A stretch of DNA of 64,000 nt from Marinomonas rhodophyticola (GCF_026113935.1 NZ_JAPEUL010000006.1:299501-363500), one strand, 5' to 3'. Counted from the stretch's first letter, positions 37,143 through 46,732 are shown. Translations and numbers: made by a program. The notes: generated by a model not told the origin, from the sequence alone.

Positions 37143-38386
37143 GTGATTCCCAATCCATTAGCCACACGAACGCCACTCCAACAACCATCTTCATGGAAAC
37201 CGTTACGCCAATAAGCCCCACAAAACCACGTTTTGTTTACCCCATTAATTTCTGACCAACGATCCTGAGCGTTAATACCCGCCAAGGTAAAGGTAGGATG
37301 AGAGTACTGGAAACGCCCCACGATTTTGTCTTCCGCAATCATGTCTGTTTGGTTCAAGGTAACCACATAGGTGGTATCACTGGAAAAATGCTGCAGAATA
37401 TTCATGTTATAACTTAGGGTAGCAGGCTTAGTTCGATCCTTTCCAAGATAGTAATTCCAACTAGACCAAGCGAGTTTCTTTTTCGGCAACAGTCTGGTAT
37501 CGGTATGAAGTACCACATCGTTGTTTCGATAAGGCAGAGCCGATAAAATCGCGTGCTCCTCTTTAGAAGGGTCCGCCAATAACGCCAACGCCTGATCACT
37601 ATGGCAGGCAAACACAATTTGATCGAACACTTGTGTAGAGCCATCTGCAAAGTGAATCACCACATCGGTCTCAGAACGATGTACTTTGTCGATAGTCGCG
37701 CCAAGCTGAATACGGTCTTTAAACTTTTCGACTAAAGGCTGTAAATACGCCGATGATCCCCCTTCAATGACTCGCCATTGCGGGCGATCATTCACACTTA
37801 ACAAACCGTGGTTTTTAAAGAAGCGGACGAAAAACACCAATGGAAATGCCATCATTTCATCCAATGTCGATGACCAAATCGCACTGCCCATTGGAATCAA
37901 ATAATGACTGGCAAAACGGCGACCATAGCCCTTTTGCTGCAAATACTCTCCAAGCGTCACACCTTCCTTTAATTGACCGCTGTCTAGGTCTTGGATGGCT
38001 TCTTTATTGAAACGTAAAATATCTTTTAACATACCAATAAAAGAGAAGTTCAATAAGTTGCGACGCTGGGCAAACAGTGTATTTAAATTGTTGCCTCCGT
38101 ATTCGAGGCCCGTATCCTGACAACTCACACTAAAACTCATCTCTGTCGCTTTAGATGCCACACCCAACTCATCCATTAGCCGAATAAAATTCGGATACGT
38201 CCAATCATTGAAAACAATAAAACCCGTATCAACTGCCCGAGTCTGTTCTGCTTCTTTTACATCTACGGTTGCCGTATGACCACCAATACGATTTTCCGAT
38301 TCAAAGACTGTCACTTCGTGCTGCTGCTGTAGAAGATAAGCACTAGTCAAGCCAGATATCCCTGAACCAATTATGGCAATTTTCAC
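37136..38386 (-). CDS. FAD-dependent oxidoreductase (amine-oxidase-like)
   Basis: 416 aa. The N-terminal dinucleotide motif [17 protein letters not shown] is followed by [17 protein letters not shown] (GG-HT motif) and [17 protein letters not shown]. Later come [31 protein letters not shown] and a C-terminal FAD contact [20 protein letters not shown]. This is the predicted NAD/FAD-binding protein that accompanies DUF1365 and CFA synthase. A role in oxidising or desaturating acyl chains is inference. Confidence 0.87.
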   Translation of the reverse strand: MKIAIIGSGISGLTSAYLLQQQHEVTVFESENRIGGHTATVDVKEAEQTRAVDTGFIVFNDWTYPNFIRLMDELGVASKATEMSFSVSCQDTGLEYGGNNLNTLFAQRRNLLNFSFIGMLKDILRFNKEAIQDLDSGQLKEGVTLGEYLQQKGYGRRFASHYLIPMGSAIWSSTLDEMMAFPLVFFVRFFKNHGLLSVNDRPQWRVIEGGSSAYLQPLVEKFKDRIQLGATIDKVHRSETDVVIHFADGSTQVFDQIVFACHSDQALALLADPSKEEHAILSALPYRNNDVVLHTDTRLLPKKKLAWSSWNYYLGKDRTKPATLSYNMNILQHFSSDTTYVVTLNQTDMIAEDKIVGRFQYSHPTFTLAGINAQDRWSEINGVNKTWFCGAYWRNGFHEDGCWSGVRVANGLGITW

Positions 38387-38459
38387 TCATTGTCCCCTTA
38401 AAATACCTTATATCATTCACTCACCGAGCGGATGTAATAGCCAATTGTCACTGGTGATA

Positions 38460-39215
38460 TTAGTCGTTATGATTTTTTTTAGGTGCCAATATAGACAACC
38501 ATAATTTTGGGAAGTGCCGTCCAGCCCACAGCATGACCGATAAACGCTTAGGAAAGGCAAACTCAAAAGGACGGGAGGCTAAAGCATTGAACATTCTTTT
38601 CGCCGCATCATCAGACGACATTAAAAATGGCATAGAAAACGTATTTTTTTGCGTCAGAGGTGTATCAACAAAGCCCGGCAATAAACAGGTCACATCAATA
38701 TTGAATTGCTTTAAGTCCATACGTAGGGAAGAGAGGAAATAACGCACAGCCGCTTTGCTCGCGCCATAAGCTTCCGCTTGTGGGAAAGCGGCCTGAACCG
38801 CTTGTGAACTTACTCCGACTAAATGCGGCCGCGAGGATTTCTTCAATAACGGCAAACATACATCCACACTGTTTACCAAACCAAAAAAATTAACCGACAT
38901 AATTCTATCCATCATTTTCCAATCAGGATCTGTATCTGTCATATTAAGATATTCGCAGGTGCCCGCATTTAAAATCGCACAATCTAAATGTGCAGTATGT
39001 AGCATTAAGGTTTCTCTTACGGCTTGAACCTGACTGTCATCGGAAATATCAAAAGCCACAAAGGTTAGGCTTTCATAGGATTCTGACAAAGTAACCAATT
39101 CGCCTTGCGTTCTCGCACTGGCTAACACTTGCCATCCTGCTTCTAAGTATTGCTTTGTTAACGACAGACCAATACCAGAACTGGCTCCGGTAATCCATAC
39201 AACACCTTTGTCCAT
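38460..39215 (-). CDS. Short-chain dehydrogenase/reductase
   Basis: About 251 aa from the ATG at 39213-39215, with AGGAG seven bases upstream. The NAD(P) motif is VVWITGASSGIGLSL; CAILNAG forms the second motif. The catalytic Ser and Tyr-x3-Lys are in LVGVSSQAVQAAFPQAEAYG, followed by ASK. The C-terminus reads FEFAFPKRLSVMLWAGRHFP. The substrate is unknown. It lies between the FAD oxidoreductase and the NTF2-like gene in the RpoE-linked operon. Confidence 0.88.
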   Translation of the reverse strand: MDKGVVWITGASSGIGLSLTKQYLEAGWQVLASARTQGELVTLSESYESLTFVAFDISDDSQVQAVRETLMLHTAHLDCAILNAGTCEYLNMTDTDPDWKMMDRIMSVNFFGLVNSVDVCLPLLKKSSRPHLVGVSSQAVQAAFPQAEAYGASKAAVRYFLSSLRMDLKQFNIDVTCLLPGFVDTPLTQKNTFSMPFLMSSDDAAKRMFNALASRPFEFAFPKRLSVMLWAGRHFPKLWLSILAPKKNHND

Positions 39216-39240
39216 TATCATGCTCCTTGTTCTCCCCAAA

Positions 39241-39684
39241 CTACCTTGCCAAGCGCTTTTTTAAACCTTTCACGGCAGTACCCAACAAAGGCACGTGTTC
39301 ATAAATTAACTGACCAAGGTCATACACGTCTTCATGGAAATAGATGCGCTCATTAAACTGCACTTGGCTCATACCACGCACAGTAATCGTTTTGTTGCCT
39401 AACTTAGGGTGTTTAAAATGCATATTCCATTTGATATAGGCTGTATTCTCAGAGACGAGCTGATCCAAATATTCAAAACGCCCACTGTGCACATTGACAC
39501 ACATTTCGGACAAGTAAGCGTGCAAACTTTCGGCACCGCGCAACTCATGAACAGGGTCCTTAAAGAGCACATCTTCTGTGTAAACATCATCCATTTTTTC
39601 TAACTTTGGATGCTTAACGTCTTGATAAAACGCTTTAAAGCGCTCTATTAATAAAGAATTGGAAGCCATATTTGCGTCCGTCAT
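39241..39684 (-). CDS. NTF2/SnoaL-like protein
   Basis: About 147 aa. ERFKAFYQDVKHPKLEKMDD, VYTEDVLFKDPVHELRGAES and YLSEMCVNVHSGRFEYLDQL are typical of the SnoaL-like/NTF2 cone fold. It carries no obvious active site, as is common in these accessory proteins. I chose the ATG at 39682-39684; a GTG three codons earlier is also possible. It is the first gene of the eight-gene operon facing away from the RpoE gene, behind a matching -35 element. Confidence 0.82.
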   Translation of the reverse strand: MTDANMASNSLLIERFKAFYQDVKHPKLEKMDDVYTEDVLFKDPVHELRGAESLHAYLSEMCVNVHSGRFEYLDQLVSENTAYIKWNMHFKHPKLGNKTITVRGMSQVQFNERIYFHEDVYDLGQLIYEHVPLLGTAVKGLKKRLAR

Positions 39685-39766
39685 ACTCGTCACTTACCTT
39701 AGCAGTTACCTAATTGGGTGGTATTTTGTGTCACCATATTTTGTTTAACGCGTTGCGGTGCATTCT

Positions 39767-39842
39767 GGATCACTTTCAAAAGAAATTTAAACACTATTTA
39801 CGTAAATAAAAGTGATCCTCTCGAATAAATACAGCGTATATT
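39767..39842. promoter_or_regulatory. Divergent RpoE-type promoters
   Basis: A perfect inverted pair, GGATCACTTT (39767-39776) and AAAGTGATCC (39809-39818), places a TGATCC -35 on each strand, the -35 known for ECF RpoE of the ChrR group. On the plus strand an 18-bp spacer leads to TATATT (39837-39842), 50 bp before rpoE. On the minus strand the -10 is less clear (TTAAAC, about 18 bp on). This supports autoregulation and co-control of the lipid operon. Confidence 0.72.
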
Positions 39843-39892
39843 TGATACAACGCAAACTAAGCGTATGACAATTTTGCTTTTTGGAGCGATAA

Positions 39893-40468
39893 ATGGAACG
39901 CGCAACTCAACTACCCGACGACGAACAACGAGTCACGGACATTTATGCCGTCGCTCAACATAGGGATCAAGCCGCTTTAGGCCGTTTATTTGATCACTAT
40001 GTACCAAAAGTAAGATCGTTCTGTCTTGCCGCTCAGCCTGGTGCCAATTTAATGGCCGATGATATTGCGCAAGAAGTCATGATACGTATTTGGAACAAAG
40101 CACACACTTACAAACCTGAATCGGCATCGCTTAATACTTGGGTCTTTACTCTAGCGAGAAATGCTCGTATCGATTATTTACGTCGAAACAGCCGACATCA
40201 GTCAGATATTGATCCGGAATATCTTTGGGAACATGTGATCGACGAAAATGCCGATCCATTTAAAGACGCACAGCAAAAAAGAGATCAAGAACGTATTCAG
40301 CAAGGCTTAAACAAATTACCAGCTGATCAAAAGCAGGTTTTGTCAAAAGTTTACTTAGAAGGGAAAACACATAAGGAAGCCGCTGAAGAATTGTCTCTTC
40401 CTCTTGGAACGATAAAATCTCGGGTTCGCCTTGCTTTGCATAAACTCACTATTTACGTTAAGAGGTAG
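39893..40468 (+). CDS. rpoE: ECF RNA polymerase sigma factor of the RpoE-ChrR group
   Basis: 191 aa. Region 2: ALGRLFDHYVPKVRSFCLAA, NLMADDIAQEVMIRIWNKAH, ASLNTWVFTLARNARIDYLR. Region 4: LNKLPADQKQVLSKVYLEGK, THKEAAEELSLPLGTIKSRV. GGAG lies seven bases before the ATG. The anti-sigma ChrR gene follows after 5 bp, which places it in the group that answers singlet oxygen and photo-oxidative stress. It should transcribe its own operon and the divergent lipid operon. Confidence 0.92.
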   Translation: MERATQLPDDEQRVTDIYAVAQHRDQAALGRLFDHYVPKVRSFCLAAQPGANLMADDIAQEVMIRIWNKAHTYKPESASLNTWVFTLARNARIDYLRRNSRHQSDIDPEYLWEHVIDENADPFKDAQQKRDQERIQQGLNKLPADQKQVLSKVYLEGKTHKEAAEELSLPLGTIKSRVRLALHKLTIYVKR

Positions 40469-40473
40469 TATCG

Positions 40474-41166
40474 ATGATAAACTACCATCCATCGATTGAA
40501 ATACTAACAGACTACGCTGCTGGCTCACTACCTTTGGCGCATTCCTTGTGTGTGTCCACACATTTAGAACGCTGTCCTGAATGCCAACAGCAGATTAGAA
40601 AGTTGGAAATGCTCGGCGCACATCTTTTTGATCAGGCTCAGACAGAATCTCGTCAGCTCAGTAACCTAAAAGACAGCTTCTTCAAAAATCTAGCGCAACA
40701 GCCTAGCCCAAAAGAAGACAATAAGGTATCGCCTCAAGAAGATAAAGACATGAGATGGGATGATTACGCCATTCCACGTAGCCTGCGCCAGTTTATTACC
40801 AAAAGCTATGATGATCTTACGTGGATGCGCCTATCGCCCTCTTTTAAGATAGCAACGCTTTACAACGAAGAAGGCGGCGCACAAATCGCTCTGACCAGAG
40901 TAAAAGCTGGCGCCCATATGCCAACCCATACCCATACAGGTGACGAAATCACTCTCGTATTGGAAGGGGCTTTTTCGGATGAAAGCGGTATTTATCGTCA
41001 AGGTGACTTTATCAACCGTGACGCGAGTCACAAACATAAACCCATCGTCACAAAAGACGCAGAATGCATCTGTCTAACAGTTTTAGACGCGCCGATTGAG
41101 TTTACAGGCTGGCTGACAAGACTGTTAAATCCGATTGTTCGTCGTTACCATCCTCATTCTCACTAA
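40474..41166 (+). CDS. chrR: ChrR-family zinc anti-sigma factor with cupin domain
   Basis: 230 aa. Zinc ligands His5, His30, Cys34 and Cys37 (in VSTHLERCPECQQQI) match the His6/His31/Cys35/Cys38 set of Rhodobacter ChrR, offset by one. The C-terminal cupin domain has HMPTHTHTGDEITLVLEGAF and a later HKHKP, the metal-binding His/Glu set needed for the singlet-oxygen response. It holds the sigma factor inactive until oxidative stress. Confidence 0.93.
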   Translation: MINYHPSIEILTDYAAGSLPLAHSLCVSTHLERCPECQQQIRKLEMLGAHLFDQAQTESRQLSNLKDSFFKNLAQQPSPKEDNKVSPQEDKDMRWDDYAIPRSLRQFITKSYDDLTWMRLSPSFKIATLYNEEGGAQIALTRVKAGAHMPTHTHTGDEITLVLEGAFSDESGIYRQGDFINRDASHKHKPIVTKDAECICLTVLDAPIEFTGWLTRLLNPIVRRYHPHSH

Positions 41167-41250
41167 TGGCAGGATGGTTCAACGCAACCAAAGATAGACA
41201 CACGATTGCAGACGTTAGCCAATAACAAGCAAATTTTATGAAATTCTGGT

Positions 41251-41283
41251 ATAGTCCTTGTTCAATCTAAAAACAAGGACTAT
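41251..41283 (+). promoter_or_regulatory. 12-bp inverted repeat covering the SD of the 60-aa gene
   Basis: ATAGTCCTTGTT (41251-41262) and AACAAGGACTAT (41272-41283) are perfectly complementary around a 9-nt loop. The second arm contains AAGGA, correctly spaced before the ATG at 41289. The first arm overlaps a TATAGT -10-like element (41250-41255). It could hide the ribosome site in RNA or be an operator in DNA. Confidence 0.65.
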
Positions 41284-41288
41284 TTATC

Positions 41289-41471
41289 ATGGCAACTAAA
41301 AAGAAACAGCCGGCTGCTTCGGAAACTTCGGAATCCATTGAAAAGCAAATGCAAGAGTTTCTTGCGCGCGGTGGACAGATAGATAAAATCGATTCAGGGG
41401 TTAGCGGACAATCTCAGTTAACAGGATCACGCCACATTTCTCTCGGTAATAGCAAAACGAAAGCGCAGTAA
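41289..41471 (+). CDS. Small conserved-looking protein, 60 aa, faintly SutA-like
   Basis: 60 aa, hydrophilic, with a Lys-rich start (MATKKKQPAASE) and a helix IEKQMQEFLARGGQIDKIDS followed by GVSGQSQLTGSRH. The segment M-x-EFL-x-RGG resembles the core of Pseudomonas SutA (an RNA-polymerase-binding regulator). However, the acidic N-tail of SutA is absent, so this is only a lead. It has its own terminator overlapping the stop codon and an unusual 5' hairpin, so it is a separately controlled monocistronic gene between chrR and the inositol regulator. Confidence 0.75.
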   Translation: MATKKKQPAASETSESIEKQMQEFLARGGQIDKIDSGVSGQSQLTGSRHISLGNSKTKAQ

Positions 41472-41484
41472 GCTTTCGTTTTTA
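41456..41484 (+). terminator. Terminator overlapping the end of the 60-aa gene
   Basis: AACGAAAGC (41456-41464) pairs with GCTTTCGTT (41472-41480), followed by TTT. The stop codon lies in the loop. Confidence 0.75.
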
Positions 41485-41557
41485 TACGCCTTGTTGAAAA
41501 TGGGTTAGTAAAAGAACACTTGGTACAAGCCAGCCCTTGAATAATCAGGCATTTGGT

Positions 41558-42403
41558 TTATCTAGCGTTCTTTTTCTCTAACTCATAAGCCAAACCAATA
41601 GACAAAGCTTGTGCCAAACAAAGTGAAGAGGACAACGAACGAAAAGACTGAATTTCCGCTTCCTTGACCACAAAACAAACAGATGCGATGGAAGCCAAAG
41701 GGCTTATTTGATTATCGGTGATCACAATCAGAGGCACTTTTTTCTCTGCTGCCGCTTTTGCCACCATTTGCGTTTCTTCCGCATAAGGGTGAAAACTCAC
41801 CGCGATCATCACATCATTCTTATCCAATGCACTCGCTTGTTCCTTATACATACCCCCGACACCATCAATTAAATAAGCCTTACGATCAATATGGCGCAAC
41901 GCATAAGCAAAATAACTGGCGACGACAAATGCTCGTCTTACTCCGACAACATGCGCAGCATTGGCTTGGGACAATATTTGTATGGCTTTATCCAAATCCT
42001 CAGCCGCAGTGGTTTCACTCAAATGCCCAAGAGCAATCGCATTTGCGTGGGAAAATCGAGTCAGCAATTGAGACGGCGACTGTTCACTATTTTCATCGCC
42101 AAATGCTTCTCTTGCCATACGAATTCTGTCTTGATAACTGGGCGCCTCTTCCATTAGATTCTGCTGGAACAATTTCTGCATCTCGCTAAACCCGCTAAAA
42201 CCAAACGCATTAGCAAAGCGAACCCAAGTAGAAGGATGCACCCCAGCGTCTTTTGACAGCACAGCAACAGTACCAAATGCGACATCACTTGGTGCGTCTA
42301 AAACAAACTCTGCCACTTGACGCAACCGCTTACTTAACTTTGGATAGTGCTGTTTAATGGTCTCTTTTAAGTCCGTCAATGATTCTGGCGCAACGTTTGA
42401 CAT
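41558..42403 (-). CDS. RpiR-family regulator, probable inositol regulator
   Basis: About 281 aa from the ATG at 42401-42403 (AGAGAG about nine bases ahead). An N-terminal HTH_6 domain (LSKRLRQVAEFVLDAPSDVA, GTVAVLSKDAGVHPSTWVRF, ANAFGFSGFSEMQ) and a C-terminal SIS sugar-phosphate-binding domain (ANAAHVVGVRRAFVVASYFA, VMIAVSFHPYAEETQMVAKA, VPLIVITDN). RpiR proteins next to iol genes control inositol catabolism in other proteobacteria. A GAA-N6-TTC palindrome lies 98 bp upstream and recurs before the inositol transporter and iolC, suggesting autoregulation. Confidence 0.87.
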   Translation of the reverse strand: MSNVAPESLTDLKETIKQHYPKLSKRLRQVAEFVLDAPSDVAFGTVAVLSKDAGVHPSTWVRFANAFGFSGFSEMQKLFQQNLMEEAPSYQDRIRMAREAFGDENSEQSPSQLLTRFSHANAIALGHLSETTAAEDLDKAIQILSQANAAHVVGVRRAFVVASYFAYALRHIDRKAYLIDGVGGMYKEQASALDKNDVMIAVSFHPYAEETQMVAKAAAEKKVPLIVITDNQISPLASIASVCFVVKEAEIQSFRSLSSSLCLAQALSIGLAYELEKKNAR

Positions 42404-42500
42404 AAAATACTCTCTGTACTCAAAGTTCTCTCCGTAACAGCAAGCACAGCAGCATAATGAAACAAATGGGCTTATCAAGAGAGAAGTAATTATTGCAATT

Positions 42501-42518
42501 TTAGAATAAAAATTCTAA
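42501..42518. promoter_or_regulatory. Candidate inositol-regulator operator upstream of rpiR-type gene
   Basis: TTAGAAT-AAAA-ATTCTAA, a perfect palindrome containing GAA-N6-TTC, in the gap between the divergent regulator and DUF3329 genes. It shares its core with the sites at 46733-46744 and 47377-47394. Confidence 0.6.
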
Positions 42519-42603
42519 CTTAGTGGTTACTAACGTGTCTAGTATCAAACCTCTAGATACCGTCTCTTAGTCAAGAAAATCATATAAAAATAGGACTTTC
42601 ATT

Positions 42604-42798
42604 TTGAACGAAGCTGATCGTAAATTTTTTCGCCCTAAATGGCGTCGTGTCACCGCTACCGTTTTCTGTTTTGGCTGGACATTGGTGGAATGGTTATCCG
42701 GAGAACCGTTCTGGGGCATGATTGCAGCGGGCATTACTTTTTACTGTTTATGGAATTTCTTTTATAAATTTGACGAAAGCCAAGAAACATCTGAATAA
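42604..42798 (+). CDS. Small DUF3329-like membrane protein
   Basis: 64 aa: NEADRKFFRPKWRRVTATVF, then two hydrophobic stretches (VFCFGWTLVEWLSG and FWGMIAAGITFYCLWNFFY). The arrangement and the N-terminal RKFFRPxWRR match the DUF3329 family of small two-helix proteins of unknown role. The start is a TTG with AGGA eight bases upstream; no ATG is in frame. It is divergent from the RpiR-type gene. Confidence 0.65.
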   Translation: MNEADRKFFRPKWRRVTATVFCFGWTLVEWLSGEPFWGMIAAGITFYCLWNFFYKFDESQETSE

Positions 42799-42941
42799 AA
42801 CCACCACCGTTGATAGAGCAAGGTAAACACTAACACGCAAAATCGATTAAACATAACGCAACAACAGGGATAAAAAAGCAGCTTAGTCAACGCTAAGCTG
42901 CAATGGGAGTACCGATTGATTTGACAAGACAACGCTCTACG

Positions 42942-43985
42942 CTAGGTGGTTTTCTTGCGTTTGTTCTGACGTTGTTGATCAATAATCACCGCAACAACAA
43001 TGATGGCGCCTTTGATTATGTCTTGATAGTAGGCATCAATGCGTAAAAACGTAAAACCGGAAAGCATAACACCTAAAATCAAAGCGCCAATCACTGTCCC
43101 CGCAATACGGCCTCGCCCACCAGATAAAGACACACCACCAATGACCGCAGCGGCAATAGCGTCCAATTCGTACATCAACCCCATACCTGCCTGCGCTGTT
43201 TTAATACGTGCGATGGCCACCATGGCTGCCAACCCAACCAACAAACCTGCAATGGTATAAACCTTAATTAAGTGACGATCTATATTGATACCCGATACTC
43301 GCGCAGCTTGAGGGTTTGCACCTATTGCGTAGGTGAATTTACCAAAGCGGGTATAGCGCATGACCACATGAAAAATGATGGCCACTATAATAAAGATAAC
43401 AACGGGCATCCAACGATCTAAGGCATTCCCTAACATGGCAAATTCATTGGTAAAACCAGACACAGGACTGCCATCAGTATACCAACGAGCCACACCTCGC
43501 GCGGATACCATCATACCTAATGTGGCAATAAATGGTGGTATACGTGTTTTGGTGATGAGCCAGCCATTCACAAAGCCAGCCAATGCCCCAACCGTTAAAC
43601 CCACCATCAAGGGCACAAAAAAGGGCAAATCCGTTAACGCTGGAGAAATAACCTTAGGCCAACTACTGGATTGAGCAAACGTCGCAGCAATCATGGCCGA
43701 CATCGCCACCACAGACCCAGAAGACAAATCTATCCCTCCGGTGATGATGACCATGGTGACCCCTATGGCAATAATACCAATAACAGAAACCTGTAATATG
43801 ATGATTTGCAACCGACTCATATTCATTAAAAAGCTCTGACCGACAAAAATCCAGCCGAGTATTTCAAACATAACGGAGATGCCAATCAAAACTAATAAAA
43901 TGCTGACTTCCGCAGGAATACGTTTTTTCTTCTGGGTATCTGGGTTGTCATTTACTTCTTTCATGGTGTTGTCTAACGTCGTCAT
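42942..43985 (-). CDS. Inositol/sugar ABC transporter permease
   Basis: 347-aa RbsC-family permease. IGVTMVIITGGIDLSSGSVV, FIATLGMMVSARGVARWY, IGANPQAARVSGINIDRHLI, IAGLLVGLAAMVAIARI, and LDAIAAAVIGGVSLSGGRGR followed by IAGTVIGALI are the family motifs. It forms the channel of the importer with the ATPase gene 29 bp upstream. Its neighbourhood of iol genes points to myo-inositol. Confidence 0.87.
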   Translation of the reverse strand: MTTLDNTMKEVNDNPDTQKKKRIPAEVSILLVLIGISVMFEILGWIFVGQSFLMNMSRLQIIILQVSVIGIIAIGVTMVIITGGIDLSSGSVVAMSAMIAATFAQSSSWPKVISPALTDLPFFVPLMVGLTVGALAGFVNGWLITKTRIPPFIATLGMMVSARGVARWYTDGSPVSGFTNEFAMLGNALDRWMPVVIFIIVAIIFHVVMRYTRFGKFTYAIGANPQAARVSGINIDRHLIKVYTIAGLLVGLAAMVAIARIKTAQAGMGLMYELDAIAAAVIGGVSLSGGRGRIAGTVIGALILGVMLSGFTFLRIDAYYQDIIKGAIIVVAVIIDQQRQNKRKKTT

Positions 43986-44014
43986 AAGAACCTCTTATTT
44001 TTCTAATTCTTGTA

Positions 44015-45568
44015 CTATTGAGCGGCTAAATTCATTACTGATACTTGATCGGCTTCTGAACGATCTAAAATGCCCGTCACACGTCCTTCGTGCATAACAA
44101 GCACCCGATCACTCATCCCTAGCACTTCAGGCAATTCGGAAGAAATCATGATGACCGCGACCCCTTTATGGGCCAGCTTTGTAACCAATGAATGGATTTC
44201 AGCTTTTGCCCCAACATCGATACCTCGTGTGGGTTCATCTAAGATCAAAATACGTGGGTGAGTCAGTAGCCAACGAGCAATCAACACTTTTTGTTGGTTA
44301 CCACCAGAAAGGTTCTCGATGGCTTCTTCCATGTTTGGGGTTTTTACACGTAGCTTTCGGCACAAGGCTTCAGATTCTTCATTCAGTCTTTTTTGATCGA
44401 CAAAACCGCCGCCACCGACAAAATGCTCATGCAAAACAGCAGACTGAATGTTTTCTTGAATATCCAACGATAGGAAACAACCGGTTTCTTTTCGGTCTTC
44501 TGTTAAAAACGCCATACCCTTCATAATGGCGTCATTAGGATTTTTGATATGGACTTCTTCACCCTCAATACATACGGTACCTGAGTCTGCGGGAGTGACA
44601 CCAAAAATGGCCTCTGCGACATTGGATCTACCCGAACCGACAAGACCAGCAAAGCCTAATATTTCACCCGCTCTCACATCAAATGACACATCGTGAAATA
44701 CGCCATTTAGGGTTAGATTTTTGACCGACAGTAGGACATCGCCTAATGCAACGTCCTCTTTTGGAAACATCTGATCCACATTACGACCCACCATCATGCG
44801 GATGATTTCATCACGGGTAACGTCAGCAGAAGCATGCGTACCAATGTATTTTCCATCACGAAATACAGAAAATTCATCGGCTATTTCAAATAACTCACTC
44901 ATTTTATGAGTGATATAAACGATACCAATACCCCGTTTGCGTAAGCCTCGAATAATCTCAAATAAATGCGCCACTTCGGTCTCAGTAATAGCAGACGTCG
45001 GCTCATCCATGATCAATACATCCGAGTTAAAAGACACGGCTTTGGCGATTTCAACCATCTGACGATTCGCCACCGATAAGGTGCTAATCTCGGCTTCTGG
45101 ATCAAGCTTAATATTAAGACGTACGAACAATTCTTCCGTCATGCGAGCCATTTTGGCATGATCAATAAAACCAAAGGCGTTAGTTGGCTCTCGTCGAATC
45201 CAAATATTTTCCGCCACCGTCATTTGATTCATCAACAACAACTCTTGATGAATCATAGCAATGCCAGACTCTTGCGCTTTCAGAGGTGTTTCTAAGGTAA
45301 CAGGCTCTCCTCTTAACCTCACTTCGCCACTATCTGGCTGATAAATGCCAGCAATCACCTTCATCAAGGTGGATTTTCCCGCACCATTTTCCCCCATTAA
45401 CGCATGGACCGTACTCGGACGAATTTTCAAACACACGTCATCCAATGCCAATACACCAGGAAACCCCTTGGACACATTAACAACTTCTAATACGTATTCA
45501 CACGAGTGGTCTTTGGGAGGAGTTGCGCCATTCACAGACACGGTTTCCTCAACTGCTGCGCTATTCAT
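44015..45568 (-). CDS. Inositol/sugar ABC transporter ATP-binding protein
   Basis: 517 aa, two tandem ATPase domains. Domain 1: GENGAGKST (59-67), [33 protein letters not shown]. Domain 2: [18 protein letters not shown], signature [42 protein letters not shown] lies before the ATG. It stands between the binding-protein and permease genes in one operon. The N-terminal 28 residues are an extension ahead of the ATPase fold. Confidence 0.89.
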   Translation of the reverse strand: MNSAAVEETVSVNGATPPKDHSCEYVLEVVNVSKGFPGVLALDDVCLKIRPSTVHALMGENGAGKSTLMKVIAGIYQPDSGEVRLRGEPVTLETPLKAQESGIAMIHQELLLMNQMTVAENIWIRREPTNAFGFIDHAKMARMTEELFVRLNIKLDPEAEISTLSVANRQMVEIAKAVSFNSDVLIMDEPTSAITETEVAHLFEIIRGLRKRGIGIVYITHKMSELFEIADEFSVFRDGKYIGTHASADVTRDEIIRMMVGRNVDQMFPKEDVALGDVLLSVKNLTLNGVFHDVSFDVRAGEILGFAGLVGSGRSNVAEAIFGVTPADSGTVCIEGEEVHIKNPNDAIMKGMAFLTEDRKETGCFLSLDIQENIQSAVLHEHFVGGGGFVDQKRLNEESEALCRKLRVKTPNMEEAIENLSGGNQQKVLIARWLLTHPRILILDEPTRGIDVGAKAEIHSLVTKLAHKGVAVIMISSELPEVLGMSDRVLVMHEGRVTGILDRSEADQVSVMNLAAQ

Positions 45569-45621
45569 AACGCAATCCCTCCTATTTTTATTTTAATTAA
45601 AAGCGTTTTTAGTTAAGAAAC

Positions 45622-46545
45622 TTAAAGGTAATCGTTTAGATTTTCAGGTGTCACCAATTCAAACGGCACCCATACTTTACGATCCACACTTTGGCCATTA
45701 ATGAGCTTAACGGCTGCGTCTACAGCACCACGACCTTGCCCATCAGCACTCTGGAAAACCGTTACATCCAACTCACCCGCTTTCATGGCAGCCAAGCCGT
45801 CAGTAGTGGCATCAATACCCGCAATCACAACCTCATCCATTGAACGGCCAGCGGCTTTTAATGCCTGAATCGCACCGATCGCCATTTCGTCGTTGTTTGA
45901 AATAACCGCATCAAACTGGATACCAGCAGCAATCCAGTTGGTCATCAAATCGCTGCCTTTGGTACGTGACCATTCTGCTGTTTGTTGCTGAACCACTTTT
46001 AGGCCTGAGCACTCTGGCGTGGCAATAACATCATGAATATCTTGTGTGCGCTGTAACGCCGCTTGGTTGGTTAACTCACCCATCATGACCACAATGTTGC
46101 CCTTGCCATTTAATAGGCGACACACTTCTTGAGTCTGCAACGTTCCCGAGACTTTCTCATCCGATGCCACAAACGCTTGATTATCTGGAAGCAAATCAAC
46201 ATTGATAGGTTGGCGATTAACATAAATGAGGGGAATACCAGCGGCTTGGGCATCATCGGAAATGGATAAGGTTGCATCGGTATCAACAGGGTTAATAATG
46301 ATGGCATCCACACCAGAAGCGATAAAATTCTGAACTTGATTTAATTGATTACCAACGCCATTTTTGGCGTCTTCTATTTGAACATCAACCCCCTGCTCCT
46401 TGGCAGCTGATTGAATACCGTTGCGCAAAGTCGTCAAAAAGTTATCGTCAAACAAGGCCATTGAGACGCCAATCTTAAGATCCGCAGCAGAAACAGACGT
46501 TGCGATAACTGAAGACGCGATGGCAGTAAGAAGTAGTTTTTTCAT
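45622..46545 (-). CDS. Inositol-type sugar ABC transporter substrate-binding protein
   Basis: 307 aa with signal peptide (MKKLLLTAIASSVIATSVSA, cleaved before ADLKIG). The mature LacI-type fold includes VQNFIASGVDAIIINPVDTD, AAGIPLIYVNRQPINVD and VIAGIDATTDGLAAMKAGEL. The PVDTDAT and YVNRxP blocks resemble inositol-binding proteins as I recall them. First gene of the importer operon, with a regulator palindrome about 190 bp upstream. Confidence 0.88.
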   Translation of the reverse strand: MKKLLLTAIASSVIATSVSAADLKIGVSMALFDDNFLTTLRNGIQSAAKEQGVDVQIEDAKNGVGNQLNQVQNFIASGVDAIIINPVDTDATLSISDDAQAAGIPLIYVNRQPINVDLLPDNQAFVASDEKVSGTLQTQEVCRLLNGKGNIVVMMGELTNQAALQRTQDIHDVIATPECSGLKVVQQQTAEWSRTKGSDLMTNWIAAGIQFDAVISNNDEMAIGAIQALKAAGRSMDEVVIAGIDATTDGLAAMKAGELDVTVFQSADGQGRGAVDAAVKLINGQSVDRKVWVPFELVTPENLNDYL

Positions 46546-46732
46546 TATGCGATTTCCTCGAAAGTAAGCGCTGACACGCTCTAATTGTTTTTATTTTTTC
46601 CGGTAAAACGCGTCTAGAGATCAAACCCAGACGCACTCTACAAAGTGCCTCTAGATCTCTAAACATTCGACTGGTTTATATCACTGAGATGCAACCCATT
46701 CGAATATGTATATTCCACAAAAAATCAATATA

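Noticed and set aside
39837-39842. Considered as a housekeeping sigma-70 -10 for rpoE
   Set aside because: No TTGACA-like -35 at 16-18 bp. The TGATCC element at correct spacing fits an ECF promoter better.
41758-42189. 143-codon plus-strand frame inside the RpiR-type gene
   Set aside because: Antisense shadow; the minus-strand frame has clear HTH and SIS motifs.
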